The notes under the pieces were generated by a model. It did no database searches, had not been told where the DNA came from, and saw only the letters and a list, made by a program, of their open reading frames with translations. DNA of 64,000 nt from an uncultured Clostridia bacterium (GTDB taxonomy: Bacteria; Bacillota; Clostridia; Christensenellales; Borkfalkiaceae). Below are positions 45,425 to 57,686 of the stretch, piece after piece (position 1 is the stretch's first letter; the number at the start of each line of letters is the position of its first letter). The DNA lies in the NCBI GenBank assembly GCA_947626935.1, contig CANQUD010000003.1, forward strand, positions 1 to 64,000, written 5' to 3'. A program made the position numbers and the translations under genes.

Positions 45425-47470
45425 ATGAAGAAAATCACCAAAAAGCAATTCAAACTCACCCCGTTCTTCATCGCCTTTCTCGCGATCGCGCTCGTCTTTC
45501 TTGCGGTCGGAATGGGGACGCTCGGCTCCTTTACGACGTACGGCGAGGACTTCGCGCTGAAGGCGCCCGCGCCCGATGCGGACGGGAACATGCGCAACTC
45601 CACCGTCGTGTTCCGTCTCGACTCGAGCGTCACCGAGACCTATCTCGATGAGGACGGCAAAGAGCAGACCCGCTCGGTGAGCCTCACGATGGCGGACGTC
45701 TATCTCTACACGGACGCGATCTACACGAAGCCCGGGACCTCTGCGGAAGTCTCCGTCCAGCGCAGCTCCTCTTCCGATAAGTACTTCGGCGGACAGCTCA
45801 AGGAACAGCTCGGGAATCTCTATACGGACGGGACCGCGGACGCCTCGCAGGAGCAGGCGCTCTATCGCTGGGTGCATCCCTTCAAATTCACGTCGCCTTG
45901 GGCGATCGCGACATGGCAGTATTGGGAACTTTCCGCGACGACGGCAGACATCCGCGTCGCCGAGGTCCTCTTTGTCGGAAAGCCGAGCGACGAGACGAAG
46001 CCGCACAGCGCGGATCGCTATCTCATTCCCGCGCGGGTCGTCTCCGCGACGCCCGACACGGGGGAAACGGCGGAACAGGCAAGGACGAGGGCGGAAGCGC
46101 TCATCGACGCCCAGCCGACGTCCATTCCGACGGATGCCGTCTCTTCCTATGATACTTTCGTCAAGGATGAATACTATTCCCTTCTCACCGTCACCGAGAT
46201 GCGCGTGGGGGACAGCTACACGACGGACATCCACGGACAGGTGACGGGAACCTACCTTGCGGAGAGCGTCTACAATGTGCTCGGCATGGACCTTGTCGCA
46301 TTCGGCACGCTCCTCTTCGGCGTGTCGCCCTTCGGGCTGCGCTTCATGCCCATGCTCTTCTCCTTCGGGATCCTCGTCCTCGGCTTCTTCTTCGTCAAGA
46401 AGATCTTCAAGAGCGACAGGGCGGGCTTCCTCTTCGCGCTCCTCTATGCGCTGTGCGACGTCTCGCTCGCGCTCGGGCATGTCGGAACGCCGCTCACGGC
46501 GGGACTCTTCTTCCTGCTCCTTGCCGCCTATCTCGTCGACTCCTTCTACCGCAGAGGGGTGCCGCACGTCTCCTTCCGTGAACTTGCACCTCTCCTCTTC
46601 GGGGGACTTTCCGCCGCCGCCGCGATCTGCGTCAACGGCGCGATGCTCATCCCCGTCCTCGCCGTCTGCGGTCTGTATGCCGCGGGCATGATCCGTCAGA
46701 AGCGTGCGAACACGTACTACCTCGACAAGGCGATCGAGGCATGCGAAGCCCGGCCCGAGACGGAAGAGGGAAGGGACACGAAGGAAGTCGCAAAGACGGT
46801 GGCAAAGAACCGCTACAGGCTCCTGTCTGCGGGCGTTCTGTTCCCCGTTTCGCTCATTCTCGGAACATTCATCTTCTCGCTCCTCTTCATCCTTCCCGTC
46901 TATTCCCCGCTCGTCAAGCTCTATGACGATCCCGCGGCTTCCACGGCGAATGTGTTCTCGCTCGGCTGGAAGGCGTTTGTCGGCGGATTCGTCGGCGTCA
47001 ACGACCTCGGCGCTACTCCCTCTGCTTGGAATCTCTTCTATCGGCTCTTTGCGGGGACGGGCGAAAGTTTCGCCGTGACCGCTTCCGTCATGAACGGCGT
47101 CGCCGTCGTCTGCGGCTTGTTCGGGATCGGATATGCCGTCTACAAGATCGTCACCTGCTCGATCCATTTCTCCGAACAGGGAAAACAGCTCCGCCGCATC
47201 CTGCCCCTCGTTGCGGGACTTCTCGTCTCCCTCGTCACGGCATCCTTCGGCGGCGGATCCCTCGGATTCGTGTTCCTCGCCTACATCTTCTCCTTCATGC
47301 TCGCCGCCTATGCCGCGGATGACTGCATGAACTGCGAGGGGAAAGTCGGGACGGCTGCAAAGGCGCTGACGATCGCGGCATTGGTGCTCCTTCTCGTGTG
47401 CTTTGCACTGTTTGCGGTGTTCACCTTCTCGGTGCCTCTTCCCGCAACCTTCATGACGAAATTCATCTGA
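45425..47470 (+). CDS. Multi-pass membrane protein, possibly dolichyl-phosphate-mannose mannosyltransferase-like (GT39/ArnT type)
   Basis: 681 aa with large loop and many TM segments (LFGVSPFGLRFMPMLFSFGILVLGFFFVKKIF...). Confidence 0.55.
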   Translation: MKKITKKQFKLTPFFIAFLAIALVFLAVGMGTLGSFTTYGEDFALKAPAPDADGNMRNSTVVFRLDSSVTETYLDEDGKEQTRSVSLTMADVYLYTDAIYTKPGTSAEVSVQRSSSSDKYFGGQLKEQLGNLYTDGTADASQEQALYRWVHPFKFTSPWAIATWQYWELSATTADIRVAEVLFVGKPSDETKPHSADRYLIPARVVSATPDTGETAEQARTRAEALIDAQPTSIPTDAVSSYDTFVKDEYYSLLTVTEMRVGDSYTTDIHGQVTGTYLAESVYNVLGMDLVAFGTLLFGVSPFGLRFMPMLFSFGILVLGFFFVKKIFKSDRAGFLFALLYALCDVSLALGHVGTPLTAGLFFLLLAAYLVDSFYRRGVPHVSFRELAPLLFGGLSAAAAICVNGAMLIPVLAVCGLYAAGMIRQKRANTYYLDKAIEACEARPETEEGRDTKEVAKTVAKNRYRLLSAGVLFPVSLILGTFIFSLLFILPVYSPLVKLYDDPAASTANVFSLGWKAFVGGFVGVNDLGATPSAWNLFYRLFAGTGESFAVTASVMNGVAVVCGLFGIGYAVYKIVTCSIHFSEQGKQLRRILPLVAGLLVSLVTASFGGGSLGFVFLAYIFSFMLAAYAADDCMNCEGKVGTAAKALTIAALVLLLVCFALFAVFTFSVPLPATFMTKFI

Positions 47471-47503
47471 CAGGATAAAATTTGATTTCAAGGGAGAAAA
47501 AGT

Positions 47504-49024
47504 ATGATCGCAAAAATCATCTGCTATGCGTTGAGCGGACTCGAGGGGATCCCCGTCGAGGTCGAGGCGGATGTCAATAAGGGCGTTCCCTCGTACGACA
47601 TGGTCGGTCTCCCCGACACGGCAGTCAAGGAGAGCAGGGAAAGAGTCCGTTCCGCTCTCAAGAACAGCGGGTTGCTCTTCCCGATGAACAGGATCACGAT
47701 AAACTTTGCCCCCGCGGACCTCAAGAAAGAGGGGGCGGCGTTCGATCTTGCCATCGCCATCAGCCTCCTGAAGGCGAGCGAGCAGCTCCTCGGCGCCGAG
47801 GTCAAGGACATCGTCTTTTTGGGCGAACTTGCCCTCACGGGAGACATCCGTCCCATCAACGGGCTGCTTCCCATTCTGATCTCCGCAAAGTCGCACGGGT
47901 TCACCAAATTCATCATCCCCGAAGGCAATGCGGAGGAAGCGAGATACCTCGGCGGCGCCGAGATCTATCCCGCCGCTTCCCTCGGCGACGTCGTCCGCCA
48001 CCTCGTCGGCATGCAGCCGATCCTGCCCCTCGAGACGAGAATGTTCGTCCCCGGACAGCACAAGAAGAGCACGGCGGACCTCAAATACGTCAAGGGACAG
48101 CCCATCGCCCGCCGCGCCCTCGAGATCGCCGTCGCGGGCGGGCACAACATGCTCATGTCGGGTCCTCCCGGGACGGGCAAGACCATGCTCGCGCGTTGCC
48201 TTCCCACCGTCATGCCCGACCTCACCTTCGACGAAGCGCTCGAGATCACGAAGATCCACTCCGTCGCGGGCGTCTTGGGGGAAGAGGGGATCGTCACCGA
48301 ACGTCCCTTCCGCACCCCGCACCACACGGCGACCACCGTCTCCATGTGCGGCGGCGGAAACAAGATCGTCCACCCCGGTGAAATTTCGCTTGCGCACGGC
48401 GGCGTTCTCTTCTTGGACGAGCTGCCCGAATACAAGCGCTCCACGCTCGAGGCGCTCCGCCAGCCCCTCGAGGACGGCTGTATCACCGTCTCCCGTGCGG
48501 GCGGGACCTTTACCTATCCCGCGCGGTTTATGCTCTGCGCGAGCATGAACCCCTGCCCTTGCGGCAACTACGGCTCCGCCGACAGGATCTGCACCTGCAC
48601 GCCCGCCGAGATCAGACGGTACAGGAGAAAGGTCTCGGGACCTCTCCTCGACAGGATCGACCTTCAGGTGGAAGTCGACAACATTACATACGACGACTTG
48701 ACTTCCGAGGAAGTCAACGAGGACTCCTCCGCCGTCCAGAAGCGGGTCAACGAGGCGAGACAGATCCAGCGCGTCCGCTTCGAGGGAACGCCCATCCACA
48801 CGAACGCCGAGATGGGGGAGAAGGAAATTCAGGAATTCTGCCACCTCACGCGCGAGGGGGACAAGATCCTCCGCGACGCATTCGAGCGCATGAAGCTCTC
48901 CGCGAGAGCCCGCGCCCGCATCATCAAAGTCGCCCGCACGATCGCCGACCTCGACGCCAGCGAGGACATCCTGCCCAAGCACGTGTTCGAAGCGGTGTCC
49001 TACCGTCTGTACGACAAGATCTGA
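47504..49024 (+). CDS. comM: YifB/ComM family Mg chelatase-like AAA ATPase
   Basis: GIPVEVEADVNKGVPSYDMVGLPDTAVKESRERVRSALKNSG, LMSGPPGTGKTMLARCLP, CASMNPCPCGNYG. Confidence 0.93.
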   Translation: MIAKIICYALSGLEGIPVEVEADVNKGVPSYDMVGLPDTAVKESRERVRSALKNSGLLFPMNRITINFAPADLKKEGAAFDLAIAISLLKASEQLLGAEVKDIVFLGELALTGDIRPINGLLPILISAKSHGFTKFIIPEGNAEEARYLGGAEIYPAASLGDVVRHLVGMQPILPLETRMFVPGQHKKSTADLKYVKGQPIARRALEIAVAGGHNMLMSGPPGTGKTMLARCLPTVMPDLTFDEALEITKIHSVAGVLGEEGIVTERPFRTPHHTATTVSMCGGGNKIVHPGEISLAHGGVLFLDELPEYKRSTLEALRQPLEDGCITVSRAGGTFTYPARFMLCASMNPCPCGNYGSADRICTCTPAEIRRYRRKVSGPLLDRIDLQVEVDNITYDDLTSEEVNEDSSAVQKRVNEARQIQRVRFEGTPIHTNAEMGEKEIQEFCHLTREGDKILRDAFERMKLSARARARIIKVARTIADLDASEDILPKHVFEAVSYRLYDKI

Positions 49025-49029
49025 CAGCA

Positions 49030-50034
49030 ATGTACTCATCCGAAGAGAAAACGGTCATATACGAAGCGGCTGTATCGGGCAATAACAACCGCGCGGGGCT
49101 TGCCGCCATCCGAAAGGGCGGAGGCTTGCGCGTCCTCTCGAAGGAAGAGGACGACAGGACCGCCGCGTTCCTTTCCATGCTCGAAAAGAAGGGGATCTTC
49201 CTCGTCACCTTTCTCTCGGACGACTATCCCGAATCGCTCAAATATGCCTCCGACCCGCCCCTCGTCCTCTACGGCATGGGGAAGAGGGAACTGCTGCAAA
49301 GGAGAAAGTTCTGCATCGTCGGTTCCCGCATCACCCCTCCGTGGGCGGAAAAGGTGGGAAAACGGCTGTCCGAGGAGATCTCGGAACACTTCACGGTCGT
49401 CACGGGGCTTGCGGAAGGCGGAGACGCCGCCGCGATCGCGGGCGCCCTGCCGCGGGGCAACCTCATCAGCGTGCTCCCGTGCGGCATCGACGGATGTTAT
49501 CCCGCCGCCCACGCCGCCCTCAAGGAGAGGATCGCAAAAGAGGGACTTCTCCTCAGCGAATACCCCCTCGGCACGGGCACGGCGAAGTTCTCCTTCCATG
49601 CGCGGAACAGGATCTTGGCGGGACTTTCGGAGGGCGTCCTCGTCCTCTCGGCGGGGGTGAAGAGCGGAGCGCTCATCACGGCGGGCAAGGCGCTCGATTA
49701 CGGGCGGGACGTGTTCGCCCTTCCCTACAACGTCGGCATCTCGCAGGGAGAAGGCTGCAACGGACTCATCAAGGCAGGCGCCTACCTCGTCACGTCCTCG
49801 GCGGACATCTTCACCGTCTACGGCATCGAGCCGCACAGGACGGAGGAAGCCGCGACGGAGGGGGACGAGAGCAGGATCCTGAAATATCTGCGGGAGCAGG
49901 GCGAGACGCACGTCGCCGCCCTTGCGGAGGCGCTCGGCATGCGCATCTTCGAGGCTTCCGCCGCACTCTCCGCGCTGGAGATTAAGGGGCTTGCCACCAA
50001 GACGGGCGGCAACAAATACAGCGCACTCTCATAA
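49030..50034 (+). CDS. dprA: DNA-processing protein DprA
   Basis: ATG 49030; VGSRITPPWAEKVGKRLSEEI, VTGLAEGGDAAAIAGAL, HARNRILAGLSEGVLVLSAGVKSGALITAGKALDYGRDVFALP. Confidence 0.92.
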   Translation: MYSSEEKTVIYEAAVSGNNNRAGLAAIRKGGGLRVLSKEEDDRTAAFLSMLEKKGIFLVTFLSDDYPESLKYASDPPLVLYGMGKRELLQRRKFCIVGSRITPPWAEKVGKRLSEEISEHFTVVTGLAEGGDAAAIAGALPRGNLISVLPCGIDGCYPAAHAALKERIAKEGLLLSEYPLGTGTAKFSFHARNRILAGLSEGVLVLSAGVKSGALITAGKALDYGRDVFALPYNVGISQGEGCNGLIKAGAYLVTSSADIFTVYGIEPHRTEEAATEGDESRILKYLREQGETHVAALAEALGMRIFEASAALSALEIKGLATKTGGNKYSALS

Positions 50035-50063
50035 AAAAAGACTTTTTCAAAAAAGGGACTCAT

Positions 50064-52268
50064 ATGGATCTGATCATCGTAGAATCACCCAGCAAGGCAA
50101 AGACAATCTCCAAGTATCTCAAGGGCAAATACCGCGTGGACGCCTCGGGCGGACACATCCGCGACCTTCCCCAAAAGACGCTCGGCGTCTCCGTGGAGAA
50201 GAATTTCGAACCCCGCTATGTGACTTCCCCCGGCAAAGAGGACACGATCAAGCGGCTCACGGAAGAGGCGAGACGGGCGGACAGAGTCTATCTCGCGACC
50301 GACCCCGACCGCGAGGGCGAAGCCATTTCGTGGCATCTGCAGAGCGTTTTGGGACTGCCCGAAGATGGGGAGAACCGCATCGAGTTCAACGAGATCTCTC
50401 CCCGCGCCGTCGAGCACGCCCTGCAGCATCCCCGCCGCATCAACTATAACCTCGTCGATGCGCAGCAGGCGAGGAGAGTTCTGGACCGTCTCGTCGGCTA
50501 CAAGCTCTCTCCCTTGCTCAACAACAAGATCCAGAACGGACTTTCGGCGGGAAGAGTTCAGTCCGTCGCGCTCCGCCTCGTCGTCGAACGGGAGAGGGAG
50601 ATCGCGGCGTTCGTCCCCGAAGAGTACTGGACGATCACCTGCGATCTGCAGGATCTCGCAAAGAAGCACGCGTCCTTCCATGCCGTGCTCGAAAAATACA
50701 ACAACAAGAAGCTCAAGATCACCTGCAAGGAGCAGGCAGATAAGGCGCTCGCGGCGCTGAATGTGGGCAAGTACGTCGTCAGTTCCGTCAAAAAGACGGT
50801 CACGAAGTCCCATGCGCCCGCGCCCTTCACGACGTCCACTCTCCAGCAGGATGCTTCCAATAAACTGGGACTTTCCGCACCCGAGACCATGCTCATGGCG
50901 CAGCACCTCTATGAGGGCATCGACGTCGAGGGAGAGGGGCACATCGCCTTCGTCACCTATATCCGTACGGACTCCACGCGCGTCTCGGCGGAAGCGCAGG
51001 CGGCGGCAAGGGAGTACATCGCCGCCCATTACGGAAAGGAATATCTGCCCGAAAAGCCCAACTTCTACGCTTCCAAGAAGGGAGCGCAGGACGCCCACGA
51101 GGCGATCCGTCCCATCGACCTCGCCCGCACGCCCGAGGCGGTGAAAAAGCTCCTCAACAAGAAGCATTTCAGCGTCTACAAGCTCATCTATGAACGCTTT
51201 ATCGCGTCGCAGATGTCCGAAGCGCTGTACGATTCCGTGCAGGCGGACATCGCGAACGGCAGTTACGAACTCAAGGCGAGCGGCAAGGCGCTCCGCTTTG
51301 CGGGCTTCACCGCCGTCTGGACGGAAGTGAGACCCGAAGGCGCGGAAGAGGAAGCCAAGGGACTTCTGCCCCCGCTCAACGAGGGGGACACGCTCGGCTG
51401 TCTCGCCGTCAAGCCCGAACAGAAATTCACCAAACCCCCCATCCGCTACACGGACGCTTCCCTCGTCAAGGCGATGGAAGATAAGGGCATCGGGCGTCCC
51501 TCGACGTACGCTTCCATCATCTCCGTGCTCAACAAGCGCAAGTATGTGGAGAAGGACGGCAAGTACATGAAGCCGACCGAGATCGCCTATAAGATCACGG
51601 ACATGCTCGTGCATTATTTCACGGACATCATGGACGTCGGCTTTACGGCGGGCATGGAAGAGAGGCTCGACGAGATCGAGGACGGCGGCAAGGACTGGCA
51701 TGCGATCATCGGGGAATTCTATCCCCCCTTCGAGAAACAGCTCCGCCACGCGTCCACGGACGGCGACGAGCTGACGGAGATCCCTTGCCCCAAATGCGGC
51801 AGACCCATGGTCCGCAAGACGGGCAAGTACGGGAAATACCTCGCCTGCAGCGGCTATCCCGCATGCTCCAACATCGTCAGCGAATCGGAAGAGGAGATCT
51901 CCGACACGCCCTGCCCCAAATGCGGCTCTCTCATGGTCGTCAAGAGCGGCAGATACGGCAAGTTCCTCGCCTGCCCCAACTATCCCGACTGCAGATCGAC
52001 GATGCCCTTCGGCGAAAAGAAGGAAGAGGATGTGCTGGAAGGGATCTGTCCCGACTGCGGAAAGCCGACCAAGAAGCTCCGCTCGCGCACGGGCAAACCC
52101 TACTACGGCTGCAGCGGCTACCCCGTCTGCAGGTTCATGAGCTGGGATATGCCCACGGGGGAGAAATGTCCCAAATGCGGCGGACCCATCGTTAAGTCCG
52201 CCCGCGGCGTCGTCAAATGCGCCGACAGGACTTGCGGCTATAAAAAACCGTCGGAGACGGAAAAATGA
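50064..52268 (+). CDS. topA: DNA topoisomerase I
   Basis: MDLIIVESPSKAKTISKYLKGKYRV, TDPDREGEAISWHL, LSAGRVQSVALRLV, FVTYIRTDSTRVS; C-terminal zinc-ribbon repeats. Confidence 0.97.
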   Translation: MDLIIVESPSKAKTISKYLKGKYRVDASGGHIRDLPQKTLGVSVEKNFEPRYVTSPGKEDTIKRLTEEARRADRVYLATDPDREGEAISWHLQSVLGLPEDGENRIEFNEISPRAVEHALQHPRRINYNLVDAQQARRVLDRLVGYKLSPLLNNKIQNGLSAGRVQSVALRLVVEREREIAAFVPEEYWTITCDLQDLAKKHASFHAVLEKYNNKKLKITCKEQADKALAALNVGKYVVSSVKKTVTKSHAPAPFTTSTLQQDASNKLGLSAPETMLMAQHLYEGIDVEGEGHIAFVTYIRTDSTRVSAEAQAAAREYIAAHYGKEYLPEKPNFYASKKGAQDAHEAIRPIDLARTPEAVKKLLNKKHFSVYKLIYERFIASQMSEALYDSVQADIANGSYELKASGKALRFAGFTAVWTEVRPEGAEEEAKGLLPPLNEGDTLGCLAVKPEQKFTKPPIRYTDASLVKAMEDKGIGRPSTYASIISVLNKRKYVEKDGKYMKPTEIAYKITDMLVHYFTDIMDVGFTAGMEERLDEIEDGGKDWHAIIGEFYPPFEKQLRHASTDGDELTEIPCPKCGRPMVRKTGKYGKYLACSGYPACSNIVSESEEEISDTPCPKCGSLMVVKSGRYGKFLACPNYPDCRSTMPFGEKKEEDVLEGICPDCGKPTKKLRSRTGKPYYGCSGYPVCRFMSWDMPTGEKCPKCGGPIVKSARGVVKCADRTCGYKKPSETEK

Positions 52269-53545
52269 TCACGATCGTCGGTGCGGGACTCGCGGGCTGC
52301 GAGGCGGCGCACTATCTTGCAACGAAGGGGGCGGAAGTCGAGCTTATCGACATGAAGCCCCTCAAATTTTCTCCCGCCCATACGAGCGGGGACCTCTGCG
52401 AACTCGTCTGTTCCAATTCCCTCAAGAGCGACGACGTGTTCGGCAACGCCTGCGGACTCCTCAAAGAGGAGATGCGCCTTTTGGGTTCGGTGACGATGGA
52501 GGCGGCGGCAAGGACGCGCGTCCCCGCGGGGGGAGCGCTTGCGGTCGACAGGGAAAAGTTCTCCGCCTATGTCACGGACAAGCTCCGTTCCTTCAAAAAC
52601 GTGCACATATCGTCGAAAGAAGTCACGGACCTTCCCCTTCGGGGCATCGTTGCGACGGGTCCTCTGACGGCGGACGGGCTGGCGGAGAGCATTCGGCGGG
52701 AATACGGCGGGGGACTGCATTTTTTTGACGCTTCCGCACCCATCGTCTCCGCCGACAGCATCGATTTTTCCAAGACCTTCACGCAGGACCGCTACGGGAA
52801 GGGGACGGGGGACTATGTCAACTGCCCGCTCACGCAAGAGGAGTATGAACTGTTCGTGAAGGAACTCGTCGGCGCCGAACGCGCGACGCTGCATGCGTTC
52901 GAGAAGGGGGAGATCTTCGAGGGCTGCATGCCCGTCGAGGTCATGGCGTCCCGCGGGAAGGACACCCTCCGCTTCGGCACTTTCAAGCCCGTGGGACTGG
53001 AGACGGGCGGCGTCCGTCCCTATGCCGTCTTGCAGCTCCGCAGGGAGAATGAGGCGGGCACGAGCTACAACCTCGTCGGCTGTCAGACCAATCTGAAGTT
53101 CGGGGAGCAGAAGCGGGTGTTCTCTCTCATCCCCGCCCTTGCGCATGCCGAATTTTTGCGTTACGGGGTCATGCACCGCAATACCTATCTGCAGTCGCCC
53201 GACATTCTGAACGCCGATTTTTCCGCAAAAAACAACCCCATGTTGTTCTTTGCAGGGCAAATGTCGGGCGTCGAGGGATATGTCGAGAGCGCCGCCTCGG
53301 GTCTCATGGCGGGCATCCATTTCTGGGAAAGATCCAACGGGCGGGAACCTTGCGTTCCGTCCGACTGCACCGTCATCGGTGCGCTCTCCCGCTATATCGC
53401 GGCGCCGAACAGGGACTTCCAGCCCATGAACGCCAACTACGGCGTTTTGCGGGACGTGAAGATCCGCGACAAAAAGGAGAAAAAGCGGCTGCTCGCCGAG
53501 CGTTCTCTCGAAGAAATCAGAGCTTATCGGGAAAAAGTGTTTTAA
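52265..53545 (+). CDS. trmFO: Methylenetetrahydrofolate--tRNA-(uracil-5-)-methyltransferase TrmFO
   Basis: ITIVGAGLAGCEAAHYLATKGAEVELIDMKP, CNSLKSDDVFGNACGLLKEEMR, GQMSGVEGYVESAASGLMAG. Confidence 0.96.
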   Translation: MITIVGAGLAGCEAAHYLATKGAEVELIDMKPLKFSPAHTSGDLCELVCSNSLKSDDVFGNACGLLKEEMRLLGSVTMEAAARTRVPAGGALAVDREKFSAYVTDKLRSFKNVHISSKEVTDLPLRGIVATGPLTADGLAESIRREYGGGLHFFDASAPIVSADSIDFSKTFTQDRYGKGTGDYVNCPLTQEEYELFVKELVGAERATLHAFEKGEIFEGCMPVEVMASRGKDTLRFGTFKPVGLETGGVRPYAVLQLRRENEAGTSYNLVGCQTNLKFGEQKRVFSLIPALAHAEFLRYGVMHRNTYLQSPDILNADFSAKNNPMLFFAGQMSGVEGYVESAASGLMAGIHFWERSNGREPCVPSDCTVIGALSRYIAAPNRDFQPMNANYGVLRDVKIRDKKEKKRLLAERSLEEIRAYREKVF

Positions 53546-53599
53546 GGAAGGAAAAATCGGGTAAAAAAAATCAAAACCCGATCAATACGGAGAAATTTT

Positions 53600-54133
53600 A
53601 TGGAATTTCATGGAACGACGATCTGCGCTGTCAAGAAGGACGGCGTCACTGCGATCGCGGGGGACGGACAAGTCACCCTCGGCGAGAGCGTGGTATTCAA
53701 AAATTCGGCAGTCAAAGTCCGCCGCATCTACGGCGGCAAGGTCATTCTGGGGTTTGCGGGAAGCGTCACCGACGCGTTCGCCCTCTCCGAGCGGTTCGAG
53801 GGCATGCTCAACAAGTTTGCGGGCAACCTCATGCGCTCGGCGGTGGAGCTTGCGGATCTCTGGCGGAACGACAAGTTCGGCAGAAAGCTCGACGCCATGA
53901 TGATCACGGCGGACAAGGATACGCTCCTGATCCTCTCGGGCACGGGGGAAGTCATCGAACCCGACGAGGGCATCTGCGCCATCGGAAGCGGCGGGAACTA
54001 TGCGCTCGCAGCCGCCCGCGCCCTTGCGCAAAATACGGAATTTTCCGCCGAGGAGATCGCGAAAAAGTCCCTCAAGATCGCCTCGGAGATCTGCGTGTAT
54101 ACGAACGACCATATCATCTGTGAGACGGTTTGA
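53600..54133 (+). CDS. hslV: ATP-dependent protease subunit HslV
   Basis: [31 protein letters not shown]...[21 protein letters not shown]. Confidence 0.96.
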   Translation: MEFHGTTICAVKKDGVTAIAGDGQVTLGESVVFKNSAVKVRRIYGGKVILGFAGSVTDAFALSERFEGMLNKFAGNLMRSAVELADLWRNDKFGRKLDAMMITADKDTLLILSGTGEVIEPDEGICAIGSGGNYALAAARALAQNTEFSAEEIAKKSLKIASEICVYTNDHIICETV

Positions 54134-54315
54134 GCGTGAATTTGCGTCGCAATGCTTTGTCGCACTTGCGCACTCCTCGGTCACGTACGTCTCTGTACGC
54201 TCCCGTCGTCGTTTGCGCGTGCTCCTCGTCTTGCTCGCAACTTCGCACTCAAAATTCGCAACTCCCCACCCAAAGTCCCCCAAAGTCTCTACTTTGAAAT
54301 TCATTAGGAGATACC

Positions 54316-55623
<1,308 letters not shown>

Positions 55624-56385
55624 TTTCGAACGATTTTGTTTTTTCGTCCACCCCTTGCCCACCCCTTGAGGGGTGGGTGCCCCGAAGGGGCGGAAGGGGT
55701 GTCCTTCAAAACAAAATACGTTCGAGCGATGTAACGCTGTTCATCAATCGAGTCACTCCGAATACGTTATTTGTATTGACATTAAGGTTCCTGTAGGGTA
55801 CCAAATGGGGTCGCCCACGGCGGAAGTGAATTCCGCCTATGGCAAGTGATTTATATGTTTCGAACGATTTTGTTTTGAAGCTCACATTTTTCTTCGACTC
55901 GACACGTCATTCCGAACGCAGTGAGGAATCTCAAAACAAAATACGTTCGAGCGATGTAACATTGTGCATCAATTAGGTCACTCCGAATACGTTATATGCA
56001 AGGACATTAAGCCTACGGTAGTGTGGCAAATGGGGTCGCCCACGGCGGAAGTGAATTCCGCCTATGGCAAGTAATTGGGGAATGCCCCCCCACCACCCGC
56101 TGCGCGGGAGCCTCCCCCCCGAAGGGGTAGGCTCTGTGCCGCCGCCAAGACCTTACCCCCTACGGGGGGGAGGTGGCACGGCGCAGCCGTGACGAATGGG
56201 GGGGATAACGTCATTCCGCATTTCCTTGCTGCCCCTCATAGGGGAAGTGCCCCGTAGGGGCAAAGGGGTTTCAAAACCCCTCTGTCACTCGCGTTGCTCG
56301 TGACATCTCCCCTAAACCACCCCGCAAAAATACTTTGTCTTTTTGCGGGGACCCCGAGGGGCGACAAGGGGACTCCGTCTCATTC
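55624..56385 (+). repeat. Palindromic repeat island (element A copies 5 and 6 in tandem, module E)
   Basis: CGAACG 55627-55632 / CGTTCG 55719-55724 with module D inside; CGAACG 55861-55866 / CGTTCG 55944-55949 with module F fragment inside; module E about 56224-56370 on minus strand. Confidence 0.87.
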
Positions 56386-56428
56386 CAAGAACATACTACA
56401 AATTTTCAATTTCTCTGAAGGAGCACAT

Positions 56429-57685
56429 ATGATCAACATTCCCAAGGGGACAAAGGACGCGCTGCCGTCCGAAATCTACAAGTGGCACGCGATCGAGGAC
56501 ACGGCAAAAGCGGTCTCCGACCGTTACGGGTTCCGTGAGATCAGGACGCCCGTCTTTGAGCACACCGAGCTGTTCTCCCGCGGCGTGGGGGACACGACCG
56601 ACGTCGTCACGAAGGAGATGTACACCTTCCTCGACAAGGGCGGCAGGTCCGTGACGCTCCGTCCCGAGGGAACGGCGGGCGTCGCGCGTGCCTTCATCGA
56701 GAACGGACTTGCGGGCGGCGCGATGCCGTTCAAGGTCTACTACCTCATCTCCGCGTTCCGTTACGAGCGTCCGCAGGCGGGGCGACTGCGGGAATTTCAC
56801 CAGTTCGGCGCCGAACTCTATGGGGCGGAAGGTCCCTCGGCGGACGCCGAAGCGATCGCCTTCGCCGACAGATTCTTGCGGGAAGTCGGCGTCGGGAAAG
56901 CCGTCCGCCTTCACATCAACTCCATCGGCTGCCCTATATGCCGTGCGGAATATCAGACTGCTCTCAAGGAGTTTTTCCGACCCCATCTCGATGAAATGTG
57001 CCCCGATTGCAGGAGCCGTTTCGACAAAAATCCCATGCGCATGCTCGATTGCAAGGAAGAGGGGTGCAAGAAATTCACATCGCATGCCCCGCGCATGCTC
57101 GACTACCTCTGCGAGGACTGCCGCACCCATTTCGAGGGCGTCAAAGCGCTTCTGACACGGGCGGGGATCTCCTTCGAGGTGGATCCTTCCATCGTCCGCG
57201 GTCTCGACTATTACAGCCGCACGGTGTTCGAATTCACGAGCGACGCCTTGGGCGCACAGAGTACGGTGCTCGGCGGGGGAAGATACGACACCCTTCTCTC
57301 CCAGCTCGGCGCAAAGCCCACGCCCGCCGTCGGATTCGCCGCGGGGATCGAGCGCCTCATCCTGCTCCTCGACGCCCTCGCCGTCCCTGTTCAAGAGAAA
57401 CATGTCGACTGCTATCTCCTCGGCATGGACCCGTCGTCCCGCGAAAAGGCATTTTTGCTCGCGGAAGAGTTGCGGAGCGGGGGACTTTCCTGCGAGACGG
57501 ACCTCATGGACCGCTCCGTCAAGGCGCAATTCAAGTATGCGGACAAGCTCGGCGCGAGGTTCGTCGCCGTCTTGGGCGAACAGGAGCTGCAAGAGGGGTG
57601 CGCCGAGGTCAAGGACATGCAAAATTCCACGTCCGAACGCGTAAGATTCGACGGCTTGGCACAATATATCAAGGGGAGAAACTGA
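56429..57685 (+). CDS. hisS: Histidyl-tRNA synthetase
   Basis: ATG 56429; IPKGTKDALPSEIYKW, LRPEGTAGVARAFIENGL, FRYERPQAGRLREFHQFGAELYG, RGLDYYSRTVFEF. Confidence 0.96.
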   Translation: MINIPKGTKDALPSEIYKWHAIEDTAKAVSDRYGFREIRTPVFEHTELFSRGVGDTTDVVTKEMYTFLDKGGRSVTLRPEGTAGVARAFIENGLAGGAMPFKVYYLISAFRYERPQAGRLREFHQFGAELYGAEGPSADAEAIAFADRFLREVGVGKAVRLHINSIGCPICRAEYQTALKEFFRPHLDEMCPDCRSRFDKNPMRMLDCKEEGCKKFTSHAPRMLDYLCEDCRTHFEGVKALLTRAGISFEVDPSIVRGLDYYSRTVFEFTSDALGAQSTVLGGGRYDTLLSQLGAKPTPAVGFAAGIERLILLLDALAVPVQEKHVDCYLLGMDPSSREKAFLLAEELRSGGLSCETDLMDRSVKAQFKYADKLGARFVAVLGEQELQEGCAEVKDMQNSTSERVRFDGLAQYIKGRN

Positions 57686-57686
57686 C

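Noticed and set aside
45404-49039. 1211-aa minus-strand ORF
   Set aside because: Spans two well-supported plus-strand genes (membrane protein and comM); shadow ORF.
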